DNA from: DATBIS01 sp036556805
Lineage (GTDB): Bacteria; Actinomycetota; UBA4738; HRBIN12
Direction: 5' to 3'
Assembly: GCA_036556805.1 (NCBI GenBank)
Contig: DATBIS010000112.1
Coordinates: 1 to 35,590, forward strand
Length of the DNA: 35,590 nt
Within the stretch, counting starts at the first letter, position 1. Each line of letters opens with the position of its first letter. The translations under genes and the position numbers were made by a program. Below the pieces are notes generated by a model. It did no database searches and had not been told where the DNA came from. It saw nothing but the letters and a program-made list of their open reading frames with translations. This document shows, piece by piece, positions 1 through 8,269 of this stretch.

Positions 1-504
1 GAGAAGGGGTTCGAGGAGGCGCGCGCGGGCGCGGCCGCGACGTTCCCGTTCTCGGACGGCGTGATCCCCACGGTGCTCGACCCATCGCTGGCGCCCGAGG
101 GTGCGCACGTCGTCTCGCTGTTCACGCAGTGGGTGCCGCACACGTGGTCGTCGGAGCCGCACCGGGAGGAGCTCGAGGCCTACGCCGACCGGGTCGTGCA
201 GGCCTACGACGAGGTCGCGCCCGGGTTCAAGGATTCGGTGATCGCGCGGCAGGTCCTGGGGCCCTACGACATGGAGACCGAGTGGGGCCTGATCGGCGGC
301 AACATCTTCCACGGCGAGCTGTCTGCGGATCAGCTGTTCCACATGCGGCCGGTGCCCGGCTACGCGGACTACCGGACGCCGATCCGGGGCCTCTACCAAT
401 GCTCGAGCGCCACGCACGCCGGCGGCGGTGTGTGTGGCATCCCCGCCTACAACTGCGTGCGCGAGATCCGCAGGGACCGCCGACGCCGGAGGAACCGCCG
501 ATGA
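1..504 (+). CDS. PYROXD2/CrtI-type FAD-dependent oxidoreductase, C-terminal part (cut by left edge)
   Basis: The reading frame is open from base 1 and stops at 502-504, so only about the last 167 residues are present and the start lies outside the window. The end of the protein resembles the C-terminus of phytoene-desaturase-like / PYROXD2 NAD(P)/FAD oxidoreductases: a GGNIFHGEL segment, then RTPIRGLYQCSSATHAGGG, the conserved flavin-contacting tail of this amine-oxidase-like fold. The N-terminal dinucleotide-binding motif is not visible. The stop overlaps the start of the next gene as ATGA at 501-504, so the two are almost certainly co-translated. The following genes are GcvT-like folate proteins, so a role in oxidising a methylated substrate is possible, but that is inference. 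Family assignment is fairly secure; substrate is unknown. Confidence 0.8.
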   Translation, partial: EKGFEEARAGAAATFPFSDGVIPTVLDPSLAPEGAHVVSLFTQWVPHTWSSEPHREELEAYADRVVQAYDEVAPGFKDSVIARQVLGPYDMETEWGLIGGNIFHGELSADQLFHMRPVPGYADYRTPIRGLYQCSSATHAGGGVCGIPAYNCVREIRRDRRRRRNRR

Positions 505-1652
505 AGGAGCCGTTCTCGTTCACGTTCTACACCGCCACCTGGTACCGGAAGTCGCCGTACTGGCAACGGACGGTCGAGGCCGGCTGCACGAGCTGGGACC
601 TGTACAACCACATGCTGATCCCGACGCTCTACGACGACGACGAGAGGGAGTACTGGCACCTGCTCGAGCACGTCACGCTGTGGGACGTCGCGGTCGAGCG
701 GCAGGTCGAGGTCACCGGGCCCGACGCGGCGCGGTTCGCGCAGCTGCTCACGTGCCGCGACCTGTCGGCGTGCGAGGTGAACCAGTGCAAGTACGCGCCG
801 ATCATCGCGCCGAACGGCGGCATCGTGAACGACCCCATCCTGCTGCGTCTGGGGACCGATCACTTCTGGTTCTCGCTCGCGGACTCGGACGCGCTGCTGT
901 ATTGCCTCGGCGTGCACGCGTTCGCGGGCCTCGACGTCGAGCTCCGGGAACCCGACGTCTCGCCGCTGCAGGTGCAGGGCCCGCGGTCGAAGGACGTCAT
1001 CGGCAAGCTCTTCGGCAACGAGGTGCGCGACCTCCGCTACTACTGGTGCTGGCAGGGCGACCTCGACGGCATCCCGGTCGTCGTGTCGCGAACGGGGTGG
1101 ACCGGCGAGGTCGGCTATGAGATCTACCTCCGCGACGGCTCGCGCGGACTGGACCTCTGGGACGCGGTGATGGAAGCCGGTGCGCCGCATGGGATCCGCG
1201 CCATCGCACCGAGCGACCAGCGGCGCCTGGAGGCGGGCATCTTCAACTACGGCAACGACATGGGCATCGAGGACACGCCGCTGCACGTGACGGGGATGGA
1301 GCGGCTGGTGGAGCCCGCGGCCGAGTACATCGGGAAGCCGGCGCTCGAGCGGCTGGCGGCGGAGGGCGTCGACCGGAAGCTCGTGGGCATCGAGATCGGA
1401 GGCGAGCCGATGCGGATGTGGCTGGAGGACTTCTGGCCGGTGCGCCCGGCGGCGGACGGCGAGGTCGTCGGCAGGCTCACGAGCGCCGCGCGCTCTTTCC
1501 GCCTCCAGAAGAACATCGGCTACGCGTGGGTCCCGATCGCGCTCGCCGAGGCGGGCACCGCGCTCACGATCGGTTCGCCGGACGGGCCACTCCCCGCGAC
1601 GGTCGTGCCGCTGCCGTTCTGGGACCCCGCGAAGGACGTGCCGAAGAGCTAG
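501..1652 (+). CDS. GcvT/DmdA-like aminomethyltransferase-family protein, copy 1
   Basis: This is a 383-residue protein starting at the ATG that overlaps the preceding stop (ATGA). It belongs to the folate-binding GcvT fold. It resembles dimethylsulfoniopropionate demethylase DmdA and related GcvT proteins most closely in length and in blocks such as YNHMLIPT, WDVAVERQVEV, TCRDLS, GGIVNDP, SPLQVQGPRS and TGEVGYEIYL. The NDP block sits where GcvT carries its catalytic aspartate; GEVGYEI matches the conserved folate-site glutamate region. The family moves a one-carbon group from a substrate to tetrahydrofolate. True DMSP demethylase activity cannot be claimed, because many DmdA-like proteins act on other methylated compounds, and O-demethylases such as LigM also belong to this superfamily. 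It is coupled to a flavoprotein and followed by a close paralogue. Confidence 0.85.
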   Translation: MKEPFSFTFYTATWYRKSPYWQRTVEAGCTSWDLYNHMLIPTLYDDDEREYWHLLEHVTLWDVAVERQVEVTGPDAARFAQLLTCRDLSACEVNQCKYAPIIAPNGGIVNDPILLRLGTDHFWFSLADSDALLYCLGVHAFAGLDVELREPDVSPLQVQGPRSKDVIGKLFGNEVRDLRYYWCWQGDLDGIPVVVSRTGWTGEVGYEIYLRDGSRGLDLWDAVMEAGAPHGIRAIAPSDQRRLEAGIFNYGNDMGIEDTPLHVTGMERLVEPAAEYIGKPALERLAAEGVDRKLVGIEIGGEPMRMWLEDFWPVRPAADGEVVGRLTSAARSFRLQKNIGYAWVPIALAEAGTALTIGSPDGPLPATVVPLPFWDPAKDVPKS

Positions 1653-1682
1653 GGCGCCTACCGTTCGTCAGTCCGCGCGGCG

Positions 1683-1712
1683 TAGGCTCCCGGCGAGCCG
1701 ACACCGAGGAGG
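1683..1712 (+). promoter_or_regulatory. Possible promoter box, hairpin and RBS before GcvT copy 2
   Basis: The 67-base gap between the GcvT copies contains TAGGCT (1683-1688), an actinobacterial -10-like hexamer. It overlaps a small inverted repeat, GGCTC (1685-1689) and GAGCC (1695-1699), and is followed by GAGGAGG about 8 bases before the GTG. Copy 2 may therefore have its own promoter. No convincing -35 box is seen. Confidence 0.35.
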
Positions 1713-1719
1713 GCCGTCC

Positions 1720-2874
1720 GTGGCGTCCGAGACCTTCACGTTCTACATCCAGCCCTGGTATCGCAAGTCGCCGTACTTCGAGGCGACCAAGCGGCACGGG
1801 TGCCGCAGCTGGGGACTGTACAACCACATGCTGCTGCCGACGCTCTACGAGGACCCCGTCACCGAGTACTGGGCGCTGCTGCGCGACGTCACGGTGTGGG
1901 ACGTCTCGGTCGAACGATGCGTGGAGATCACCGGCCCCGACGCGTTCGAGCTCACGAACCTCATCACGTGCCGGGACCTCACCGCGTGCGCGGTGGGGCA
2001 GTGCAAGTACGTGCTGCTCACGGCCGCCGACGGCGGCATCGTGAACGACCCCGTGCTGCTGCGCCTGGGGGAGGACCACCTCTGGCTCGCGCTCGCCGAC
2101 TCCGACGCGCTGTTGTACGCGGCGGGCGTCGCGGCGGGCCGAGGCCTGGACGTCACGATCCGTGAGGCCGACGTCGCGCCGATGCAGGTGCAGGGCCCCA
2201 AGTCGAAGGACGTCGTGCGAACACTCTTCGGCGATCGGATCGCGGACCTTCGCTACTACTGGTGTGCCGAGGCCGACCTCGACGGCATCCCCGTCGTCGT
2301 GTCGCGCACGGGATGGACGGGCGAGGTCGGCTACGAGATCTATCTGCGCGACACCGCGCGAGGCGACGACCTCTTCGAGGCCGTGCTGCAAGCGGGCGAG
2401 CCGCACGGCATCCGCGTGATCGCGCCGAGCGAGGCGCGACGCATCGAGGCCGGCATCTTCAACTACGGCTCGGACATGCGGGTCGAGGACACCCCGCTGC
2501 ACGTCTCCGGACTGGAGAGGTTCGTCGAGCTCGGCCAGGAACAGGACTTCATCGGGAAGGCCGCCCTTGCGAAGCTCGCCGAGTCCGGCGTGGACCGGAA
2601 GCTCGTCGGGATCGAGATCGGCGGCGACCCGATGATCGACGAGGGCGCGCTGAATGACTTCTGGCCGGTGCACGCGAATGGCGAACGAGTCGGCCGCGTG
2701 ACCGCCGGCGCGTGGTCGCCGCGGCTCGAACGCAACGTCGGCTACGCCTGGGTTCCGATCTCGCTTGGGGCCGAGCGGACGGCCCTCGAGGTTCATTCGT
2801 CGGCAGGTCTCCGCGACGCCACCGTCGAGCGGCTGCCGTTCGTCGACCCGAACAAGGAGATTCCGAAGGGCTGA
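1720..2874 (+). CDS. GcvT/DmdA-like aminomethyltransferase-family protein, copy 2
   Basis: This 384-residue paralogue of the preceding gene is roughly two thirds identical by eye over its whole length. It starts at GTG 1720, preceded by a clear GAGGAGG ribosome-binding site at about 1706-1712. Shared blocks include WYRKSPY, YNHMLLPTLY, GGIVNDP, MQVQGPKSKDV, LRYYWC, DLDGIPVVVSRTGWTGEVG and DTPLHVSG. Copy 2 differs by an insertion near DPMIDEGALNDFWPV and by the AVGQCKYVLL segment. Even DNA blocks such as the one encoding DLDGIPVVVSRTGWTGEVGY are nearly identical, so this is a tandem duplication that has since diverged. Expected role: tetrahydrofolate-dependent removal of a methyl group from an unknown compound. 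Two copies could have different substrates or form a heteromer; nothing in the sequence decides this. Confidence 0.85.
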   Translation: MASETFTFYIQPWYRKSPYFEATKRHGCRSWGLYNHMLLPTLYEDPVTEYWALLRDVTVWDVSVERCVEITGPDAFELTNLITCRDLTACAVGQCKYVLLTAADGGIVNDPVLLRLGEDHLWLALADSDALLYAAGVAAGRGLDVTIREADVAPMQVQGPKSKDVVRTLFGDRIADLRYYWCAEADLDGIPVVVSRTGWTGEVGYEIYLRDTARGDDLFEAVLQAGEPHGIRVIAPSEARRIEAGIFNYGSDMRVEDTPLHVSGLERFVELGQEQDFIGKAALAKLAESGVDRKLVGIEIGGDPMIDEGALNDFWPVHANGERVGRVTAGAWSPRLERNVGYAWVPISLGAERTALEVHSSAGLRDATVERLPFVDPNKEIPKG

Positions 2875-2877
2875 CGG

Positions 2878-2883
2878 TAGGCT
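2878..2883 (+). promoter_or_regulatory. Candidate -10 box (TAGGCT) for a leaderless methyltransferase mRNA
   Basis: TAGGCT lies exactly 7 bases before the GTG at 2891. There is no purine-rich ribosome-binding site between box and start. Transcription would begin at or beside the start codon, the layout of leaderless actinobacterial mRNAs. The same layout recurs at four other genes in the window. Confidence 0.5.
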
Positions 2884-2890
2884 GGCGCCC

Positions 2891-3676
2891 GTGAGCGAGC
2901 CCGCTTCCGTCAGCTTCGATCGCGCCGCCGAGTTCTACGACCGAACGCGTCGCACCGACGAGGCCTCGATCGCCGAGACGCTCGACCTCCTCGAGGGCGA
3001 GTTCCGGGGCCGAACCCGGGTCCTCGAGATCGGCGTTGGTACCGGCGCAGTCGCGTTGCCGCTCGTCGCGCGCGGCATCGCACTCACGGGCATCGACCTC
3101 GCCCTGCCCATGATGCAGAAGCTCGTCGAGAAGGCGGGCGGCCATCCGCCGGTGTCGCTCGCGCAGGCGGACGCCACGCGGATGCCGTTTCGCGACGGCT
3201 CCTTCGAGGGCGCCTATGGCCGGTGGGTCCTGCACCTGATCCCGGCCTGGCGAACGGTCGTGAGCGAGCTCTGCCGCGTCGTGGGCGCGGGCGGGACGAT
3301 CCTCCTCGAGCCCGGTGGGCATCGGGGCCGATGGGCGCCGGTGATGACGCGCGTCCTCGAAGAGGTGGGACCCGAAGCCGGCTTCGTCGGCTACGACGGA
3401 CGCAGCGGCTTCGATCTGCTCGACGAGGTCTTCCGGGCTCAGGGCGCGGCGCCCCGCGACGTGCCCGGAATCACGATGCCCGGCTCGGGCAGCCTCCGGG
3501 AGTTCTTCGAGGAGGCGGGCGCGAAGAGCTACTCCTGGACGTGGAAGGTCCCCGACGACGAGCTCAGGGCGGGCCTCGAGCGCGTCCGGACGTGGGCAGA
3601 GCAGGAGTACGGTGACCTCGACGCCCAGTTCGAGCAGGACGTCACGCTCGCCTGGCGCGCGTACGACCTTCGATAG
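2891..3676 (+). CDS. Class I SAM-dependent methyltransferase
   Basis: This 261-residue protein has the Methyltransf_11-type Rossmann fold. Motif I is VLEIGVGTGAVALPL, the acidic loop reads DATRMPF, motif IV is GRWVLHLIPAW, and motif VI is GGTILLEPGG. The start was set at GTG 2891 because similarity begins with SFDRAAEFYDRTR and a -10-like box sits 7 bases upstream. An earlier in-frame start would lie inside the previous gene. The substrate is unknown. It follows two GcvT-like methyl-transfer proteins, but the apparent separate promoter argues against a strict operon. The remaining alternatives are other small-molecule or quinone methyltransferases. Confidence 0.85.
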   Translation: MSEPASVSFDRAAEFYDRTRRTDEASIAETLDLLEGEFRGRTRVLEIGVGTGAVALPLVARGIALTGIDLALPMMQKLVEKAGGHPPVSLAQADATRMPFRDGSFEGAYGRWVLHLIPAWRTVVSELCRVVGAGGTILLEPGGHRGRWAPVMTRVLEEVGPEAGFVGYDGRSGFDLLDEVFRAQGAAPRDVPGITMPGSGSLREFFEEAGAKSYSWTWKVPDDELRAGLERVRTWAEQEYGDLDAQFEQDVTLAWRAYDLR

Positions 3677-3718
3677 AGCTTGCGGATCCCGCCCTCGCGT
3701 CGCATCATCCTCGCCCGG

Positions 3719-3760
3719 TATTCTGAAGCGCACCCTCCGTAGGACGAGGGGCGGAGGAGG
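3719..3760 (+). promoter_or_regulatory. ilvE promoter box and SD-pairing leader hairpin
   Basis: TATTCT at 3719-3724 is a good -10 hexamer and would start an mRNA near 3731. The short leader contains CCTCCG (3734-3739), which can pair with CGGAGG (3752-3757), the first half of the ribosome-binding site GGAGGAGG before GTG 3765. The hairpin would hide the site. This is seen in sequence only; function is inference. Confidence 0.4.
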
Positions 3761-3764
3761 ACCC

Positions 3765-4691
3765 GTGCCGATCACCGAGGTCGAACAGATCTGGATGGAC
3801 GGCGCCCTCGTGCCCTGGGGCGAGGCGAAGATCCACGTGCTGAGCCACGCCCTGCACTACGGCAGCGGTGTGTTCGAGGGCATCCGCGCCTACGAGACCC
3901 CCCGTGGGGCGGCCGTCTGGCATCTCGACGAGCACCTGAAGCGCCTCTACCGCAGCGCGAAGCTCTACCACCTGGAGATCCCGTACTCGATCGAGGCGCT
4001 CGTGCAGGCCACGAAGGACGTGATCCGCGCGAACGGGCTGAACGCCTGCTACGTGCGACCCCTGGTCCTGCGCGGGTACGGAGAGATGGGCGTGAACCCG
4101 CTGCATGCGCCGGTGAACGTGGTGATCGCCGTGTGGCCGTGGGGCGCCTACCTCGGTGAGGAGGCCCTGGAGCGGGGCGTTCGCATCAAGATCGCGAGCT
4201 GGCGCCGCAACTCCCAGAACTCGCTTCCCGCCGCGGCGAAGGCGACGGGTCAGTACATCAACTCCGTGCTCGCGAAGATCGAGTCGCTGAAGGCCGGCTA
4301 CGACGAGGCCGTCATGCTGAACGAGGCCGGCCACATCACCGACGGCTCGGGAGAGAACGTGTTCATCGTGCGCGACGGCGTGCTCTCGACGCCGCCGACG
4401 CAGGCCGGCTGTCTCGACGGGGTCACCCGCAACGTGGTCATCACGGTCGCGCGCGACCTCGGCTACGTCGTGAAGGAGGAGAACCTGGTGCGAACCGACA
4501 TCTACAACGCCGACGAGTGCTTCTTCACGGGCACCGCGGCCGAGATCACGCCGATCCGCGAGGTCGACGACCGCACCGTCGGCGAGGGCCACCGGGGTCC
4601 CGTCACGAAGGAGCTGCAGGGCGCGTTCTTCGCCGCCACCAAGGGCGAGAACGACAAGTACTCGGCCTGGCTCACCTACGTAGCCGACTGA
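3765..4691 (+). CDS. ilvE: Branched-chain amino acid aminotransferase (IlvE)
   Basis: This is a 308-residue class IV PLP aminotransferase, the same length as E. coli IlvE. It catalyses the last step of Leu/Ile/Val synthesis and the first step of their breakdown, in the cytoplasm. The N-terminus has HALHYGSGVFEGIRAY, typical of IlvE. The Schiff-base lysine is K159 in AAAKATGQY, the same number as in E. coli. DGSGENVFIV (193-202) and FFTGTAAEITPI near the C-terminus form the cofactor-phosphate and substrate sites. GTG 3765 was chosen because a strong GGAGGAGG lies 5 bases upstream and the N-terminus then matches the family. The stop overlaps the start of the aminopeptidase gene by one base (TGATG), so the two are co-translated. 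D-amino-acid transaminase or ADC lyase is possible but fits less well. Confidence 0.95.
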   Translation: MPITEVEQIWMDGALVPWGEAKIHVLSHALHYGSGVFEGIRAYETPRGAAVWHLDEHLKRLYRSAKLYHLEIPYSIEALVQATKDVIRANGLNACYVRPLVLRGYGEMGVNPLHAPVNVVIAVWPWGAYLGEEALERGVRIKIASWRRNSQNSLPAAAKATGQYINSVLAKIESLKAGYDEAVMLNEAGHITDGSGENVFIVRDGVLSTPPTQAGCLDGVTRNVVITVARDLGYVVKEENLVRTDIYNADECFFTGTAAEITPIREVDDRTVGEGHRGPVTKELQGAFFAATKGENDKYSAWLTYVAD

Positions 4692-7243
4692 TGGCCGCCG
4701 ACTCGGAGTCTCGCTACCGCCTTCCCAGGACGGTCGTCCCCTCTCGGTACGACCTCGTCCTGGAACCCGATCTGGGCGCCGCCACGTTCTCGGGAGTCGT
4801 CGACGTCGTCGTCCGCGTGAGCGAGCCGGTCACCGAGGTCGTGCTGAACTCGCTCGATCTCGAGATCGACCCGGGCTGGCTCTCCTCGAACGGACGCCGC
4901 GTGGAGGTCCAGGAGGTCCGGTTCGACGAAGAGGCGCAGCGCGCGCACCTGGAGCTCCAGGCGCCGGCCGAGCCGGGAGACTGGACGCTGCACCTCGATT
5001 TCCGCGGCACGTTGAACGACAAGCTCGTCGGCTTCTACCGCTCCACGTACCAGGACGGCGATCGTCGGCCGTCGGTGATCGCCACCACGCACTTCGAGGC
5101 CACCGACGCGCGGCGTGCGTTCCCGTGCTGGGACGAGCCCGACCTGAAGGCCGTGTTCGGCGTGACGCTCGTCGTCGGCGACGGGCTGAGCGCGATCTCG
5201 AACGGCCCCGAGGTGGAGCGCGAGCAGCTGGACGGCCGCGCGCGCGTGCGCTTCGCGGACACGATGCCGATGTCGACGTACCTCGTCGCCTTCGTCGTGG
5301 GGAAGCTCGAGCTCACCGAGCCGCTCGAGGTCGACGGCGTTCCGACCCGCGTCGTGCACCCGCCGGGCAAGGGCGACCTCACGGCGTTCGCGCTCGACGT
5401 CGGCGCGCACTCGCTGCGCTTCTACGGCGAGTACTACGGGATCGCGTACCCCGACCGGAAGGTGGACCACGTCGCGATCCCCGACTTCGGCGGCGGCGCG
5501 ATGGAGAACCTCGGCTGCATCATCTACCGGGAGTCTGCCCTGCTCATCGACCCGGACAAGGCCACGATCGACGAGGAGCGCGACGTCGCGGAGACCGTGG
5601 CGCACGAGCTCGCGCACATGTGGTTCGGCGACCTCGTCACGATGCGCTGGTGGAACGGAATCTGGCTGAACGAGGCGTTCGCGACGTTCATGTCTCAGCT
5701 CGCCGTCGACGACTACCGCCCGGACTGGGAGGTCTGGAACCTGTACGCCCGGTACAAGACGCACGCGCTCGACGTCGACTCGCTCGACAGCACGCGTTCG
5801 ATCGAGTACCCGGTGCACTCGCCCAACGACGCGAACGGGATGTTCGACACGCTCACGTACCTCAAGGGGGGCGCGATCCTGCGCATGCTCGAGCAGTACC
5901 TGGGCGCCGATCGGTTCCGCGACGGCATCCGCCGGTACCTCGCGAGGCACGCGCATGGCAACACCGAGACGCACGACCTGTGGGATGCGCTCGAGGAGGA
6001 GACCGGCGAACCGGTGCGCCGCATCATGGACGCCTGGATCTTCCAGGGCGGCCACCCGCTGATCACCGTCTCGGCCGAGGACGGCGCCGTACGGTTCGCC
6101 CAGCGCCGGTTCCTTCAGTCGGGGGGCGAGGATCCCACGACGTGGCCGACGCCGATGCTCGTGCGCCAGACGGCGGGGGGCCGGACCCACACCGACACGG
6201 TGCTCGTGGAGGCCGGAGGGACGACGGTGCCGCTGCTCGGGCCCGACGCGGTCGTGATCGCGAACGCGGGCGGCCACAGCTTCGTGCGCACGCTCTACGA
6301 CGACGAGCTGCAAGGACGCCTCATGGGCGTCCTCACGAGCGAGCTCTCGGCGCTCGAACGCTACGGGCTCGTGGACGACGCATGGGCAGCCGTGTGGGCG
6401 GGGAGCGCGTCGGCCGCCTCCTTCCTCCGACTCGCCGAGGGCTTTTCCGACGAGACCGACGTGCCCACCTGGCAGCTGATCCTCACGGGGCTCGGATGGT
6501 TCGATCGCTTCGTGGAGGGCGAGCACCGCGAACGGCTGCGCGAGTTCGTGCGGACGCTCGTGCGCCCCGGCCTGCAGCGGCTGGGCTGGGAGGAGCGCGG
6601 CGGAGAGCCGGACCTCACGCGGCTGCTCCGCGGCGAGCTGCTTCGGAGCCTCGCCGTGCTCGGCCGCGACCCCGAGGCGCAGGCGCAGGCCCGAGAGCTC
6701 GAGCTCGAGGCGACCTCGGGGGAGCACGTGGACGCGCACCTCGCGGCGGCCGCCGTGCACATCGTCGCCACGATCGGGGGATCCGACGAGTACGAGCGGT
6801 ACCGCGACTCGGCGAAGAGCCTCCCCACGCCCCAGGAGCAGCTGCGGTACCTCTACGCGCTCGCCGCGTTCCCGGAGCCCGGCCTGATGGACCGGACGCT
6901 CGAGGCCTGCCTCTCCGACGACGTGCGCACACAGGACGCGCCGTATCTCCTCGCGCGAGCTCTGATGAACCGCGATCTCGGCGAGCGCGTGTGGGCGTTC
7001 GTGCGCGACCACTGGGAGGAGGAGACCGGGCGCTATCCGGAGTCGAGCATCATCGGGCTCGCGTCGTGCGTGCGGTTCCTCACGTCGCCCGCGGCGGAGG
7101 CCGACGTCGCCGCGTTCTTCGCCGAGCACGAGATCCCGCAGGCGAAGCTGACGCTTCAGCAGACCCTCGAGCGCCAGCGCAACGCGGTCGCGTTCCGCAA
7201 GCGCGTCACCCCCGAGCTGGAGGCCTACTTCAGCTCGTCGTGA
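4691..7243 (+). CDS. pepN: Aminopeptidase N, M1 family zinc metallopeptidase
   Basis: This 850-residue M1 aminopeptidase removes N-terminal residues from peptides in the cytoplasm; no signal peptide is seen. The exopeptidase motif GAMEN is at 269-273. The zinc site is HELAH at 305-309 with the third ligand in WLNEAF (E328), and E306 is the catalytic base. The region after about 500 matches the ERAP1-like C-terminal helical domain. Length agrees with actinobacterial PepN (about 850). The start at 4691 overlaps the ilvE stop, supporting co-translation; an earlier in-frame start would lie inside ilvE. Its 3' end overlaps the convergent dehydratase gene by 14 bases, leaving no room for a separate terminator. 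Peptide breakdown next to an amino acid transaminase is a sensible pairing. Confidence 0.95.
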   Translation: MAADSESRYRLPRTVVPSRYDLVLEPDLGAATFSGVVDVVVRVSEPVTEVVLNSLDLEIDPGWLSSNGRRVEVQEVRFDEEAQRAHLELQAPAEPGDWTLHLDFRGTLNDKLVGFYRSTYQDGDRRPSVIATTHFEATDARRAFPCWDEPDLKAVFGVTLVVGDGLSAISNGPEVEREQLDGRARVRFADTMPMSTYLVAFVVGKLELTEPLEVDGVPTRVVHPPGKGDLTAFALDVGAHSLRFYGEYYGIAYPDRKVDHVAIPDFGGGAMENLGCIIYRESALLIDPDKATIDEERDVAETVAHELAHMWFGDLVTMRWWNGIWLNEAFATFMSQLAVDDYRPDWEVWNLYARYKTHALDVDSLDSTRSIEYPVHSPNDANGMFDTLTYLKGGAILRMLEQYLGADRFRDGIRRYLARHAHGNTETHDLWDALEEETGEPVRRIMDAWIFQGGHPLITVSAEDGAVRFAQRRFLQSGGEDPTTWPTPMLVRQTAGGRTHTDTVLVEAGGTTVPLLGPDAVVIANAGGHSFVRTLYDDELQGRLMGVLTSELSALERYGLVDDAWAAVWAGSASAASFLRLAEGFSDETDVPTWQLILTGLGWFDRFVEGEHRERLREFVRTLVRPGLQRLGWEERGGEPDLTRLLRGELLRSLAVLGRDPEAQAQARELELEATSGEHVDAHLAAAAVHIVATIGGSDEYERYRDSAKSLPTPQEQLRYLYALAAFPEPGLMDRTLEACLSDDVRTQDAPYLLARALMNRDLGERVWAFVRDHWEEETGRYPESSIIGLASCVRFLTSPAAEADVAAFFAEHEIPQAKLTLQQTLERQRNAVAFRKRVTPELEAYFSSS

Positions 7244-8198
7244 GGTCGGCGGGGTCGGTGTTCGCCCCGCAGATGACGGCCACGACCCGCTCGTCGGGGT
7301 CGGGCGCGTAGGCGTGCGACAGCAGCGCCGCGACCGGCGCGGCGGCGCCCGGCTCCGCGACCAGGTGCACCTCGTCCCACAGGCGCCGCCGCGCCTCGAC
7401 GATCGCCTCGTCGGTGACCGTCACGACGCGCTCGACGAAGCGCTGGGCGATCTCGAACGAGATGGTGCCGAGTCGGGCCGCACCGAGTGCGTCGGCCGCT
7501 ACGCCGCCGACCTCGACGTCGACCGGCATCCCCGCCGCGAGCGCCGAGGTGAGCGTGGGACAGCGCTCGGGTTCCACGCCGACCACGCGCACGTCGTTCG
7601 CGAACCACGCGGCGATGCCCGCGATGAGCCCACCGCCGCCCACCGCGACCAGCACGGTGTCGATCGCCTGCGTCTGCTCGGAGAGCTCGAGCCCGATCGT
7701 GCCCTGCCCGGCCACGACCTCCGGCTGGTCGTAGGGATGCATGAACAGCGCGCCGATCTCCATCGCGCGCTCCTCGCACGCCGCGGCCGCGTCGGCGTAG
7801 TAGCCCGGCACGACGTGCACGTCGGCGCCGTACTCCCGGATCCGCGCGATCTTCACGGCCGGCGATGTGTCGGGCACGAAGATCTCGGCCCGATGCCCGA
7901 GCTGGTGCGCGGCGAACGCGACGGCGAGACCGAAGTTCCCCCCGGAGGCCGCGAGCACGCCCGTCTCGTCGACGTCGGCGGAAAGCATCCGGTTGAACGC
8001 GCCCCTCGGCTTGAACGATCCCGTGTACTGCAGCAGCTCCAGCTTCAACACGAGCTCGCCGGGAACGCCGCCGAGCGCGAAAGGACCGAGGTCCTGCACG
8101 GGGGTCTTGCGCACCCGCCCGAGGATCCGTTCGGCGGCCGTCTCCACGTCGAACCGGGTGATGGAGGGCGGCTCCATGCCCGGAGCCAGGACGTTCAT
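7230..8198 (-). CDS. Threonine/serine dehydratase-family PLP enzyme
   Basis: This 322-residue fold-type II PLP enzyme has the PLP lysine K63 in GSFKPRGAFN, the substrate loop SGGNFG (85-90) and the phosphate-binding glycine loop VGGGGLIAG. These fit the threonine dehydratase / serine racemase / hydroxyectoine-utilisation EutB group, which deaminates beta-hydroxy amino acids. There is no C-terminal ACT domain, so it is not the feedback-controlled biosynthetic IlvA. The position of ilvE nearby is suggestive only. The ATG at 8198 is preceded by AGGA about 7 bases upstream; the same bases form a CAGGAT box 6 bases before the start. It diverges from the aldehyde dehydrogenase cluster and converges on pepN. 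The exact substrate cannot be read from sequence. Confidence 0.88.
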   Translation of the reverse strand: MNVLAPGMEPPSITRFDVETAAERILGRVRKTPVQDLGPFALGGVPGELVLKLELLQYTGSFKPRGAFNRMLSADVDETGVLAASGGNFGLAVAFAAHQLGHRAEIFVPDTSPAVKIARIREYGADVHVVPGYYADAAAACEERAMEIGALFMHPYDQPEVVAGQGTIGLELSEQTQAIDTVLVAVGGGGLIAGIAAWFANDVRVVGVEPERCPTLTSALAAGMPVDVEVGGVAADALGAARLGTISFEIAQRFVERVVTVTDEAIVEARRRLWDEVHLVAEPGAAAPVAALLSHAYAPDPDERVVAVICGANTDPADLTTS

Positions 8199-8240
8199 GT
8201 CCGCATCCTGCCACCCGCCTCGACGCGGCGCGAGCCCGCC

Positions 8241-8269
8241 TTGACAGGCCGAGGGGCCGCTCCTACGGT
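8241..8269 (+). promoter_or_regulatory. Sigma-A type promoter for the hpaE-hpaD cluster
   Basis: A perfect -35 TTGACA (8241-8246) is separated by 17 bases from TACGGT (8264-8269), which matches the TANNNT consensus. Transcription would start near 8276. This is the best-formed promoter in the window, and the next five + genes are closely packed behind it. Confidence 0.65.

Noticed and set aside
4676..7129. Long open frame on the - strand opposite pepN
   Set aside because: The + strand encodes a complete M1 aminopeptidase with all motifs; the antisense translation has no recognisable domain.
8199..8212. Leaderless promoters CAGGAT-6-ATG for the dehydratase and for the coiled-coil gene at 31249
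   Set aside because: The same bases supply an AGGA ribosome-binding site at normal spacing, and the first base is not T, so I did not count them as leaderless cases.
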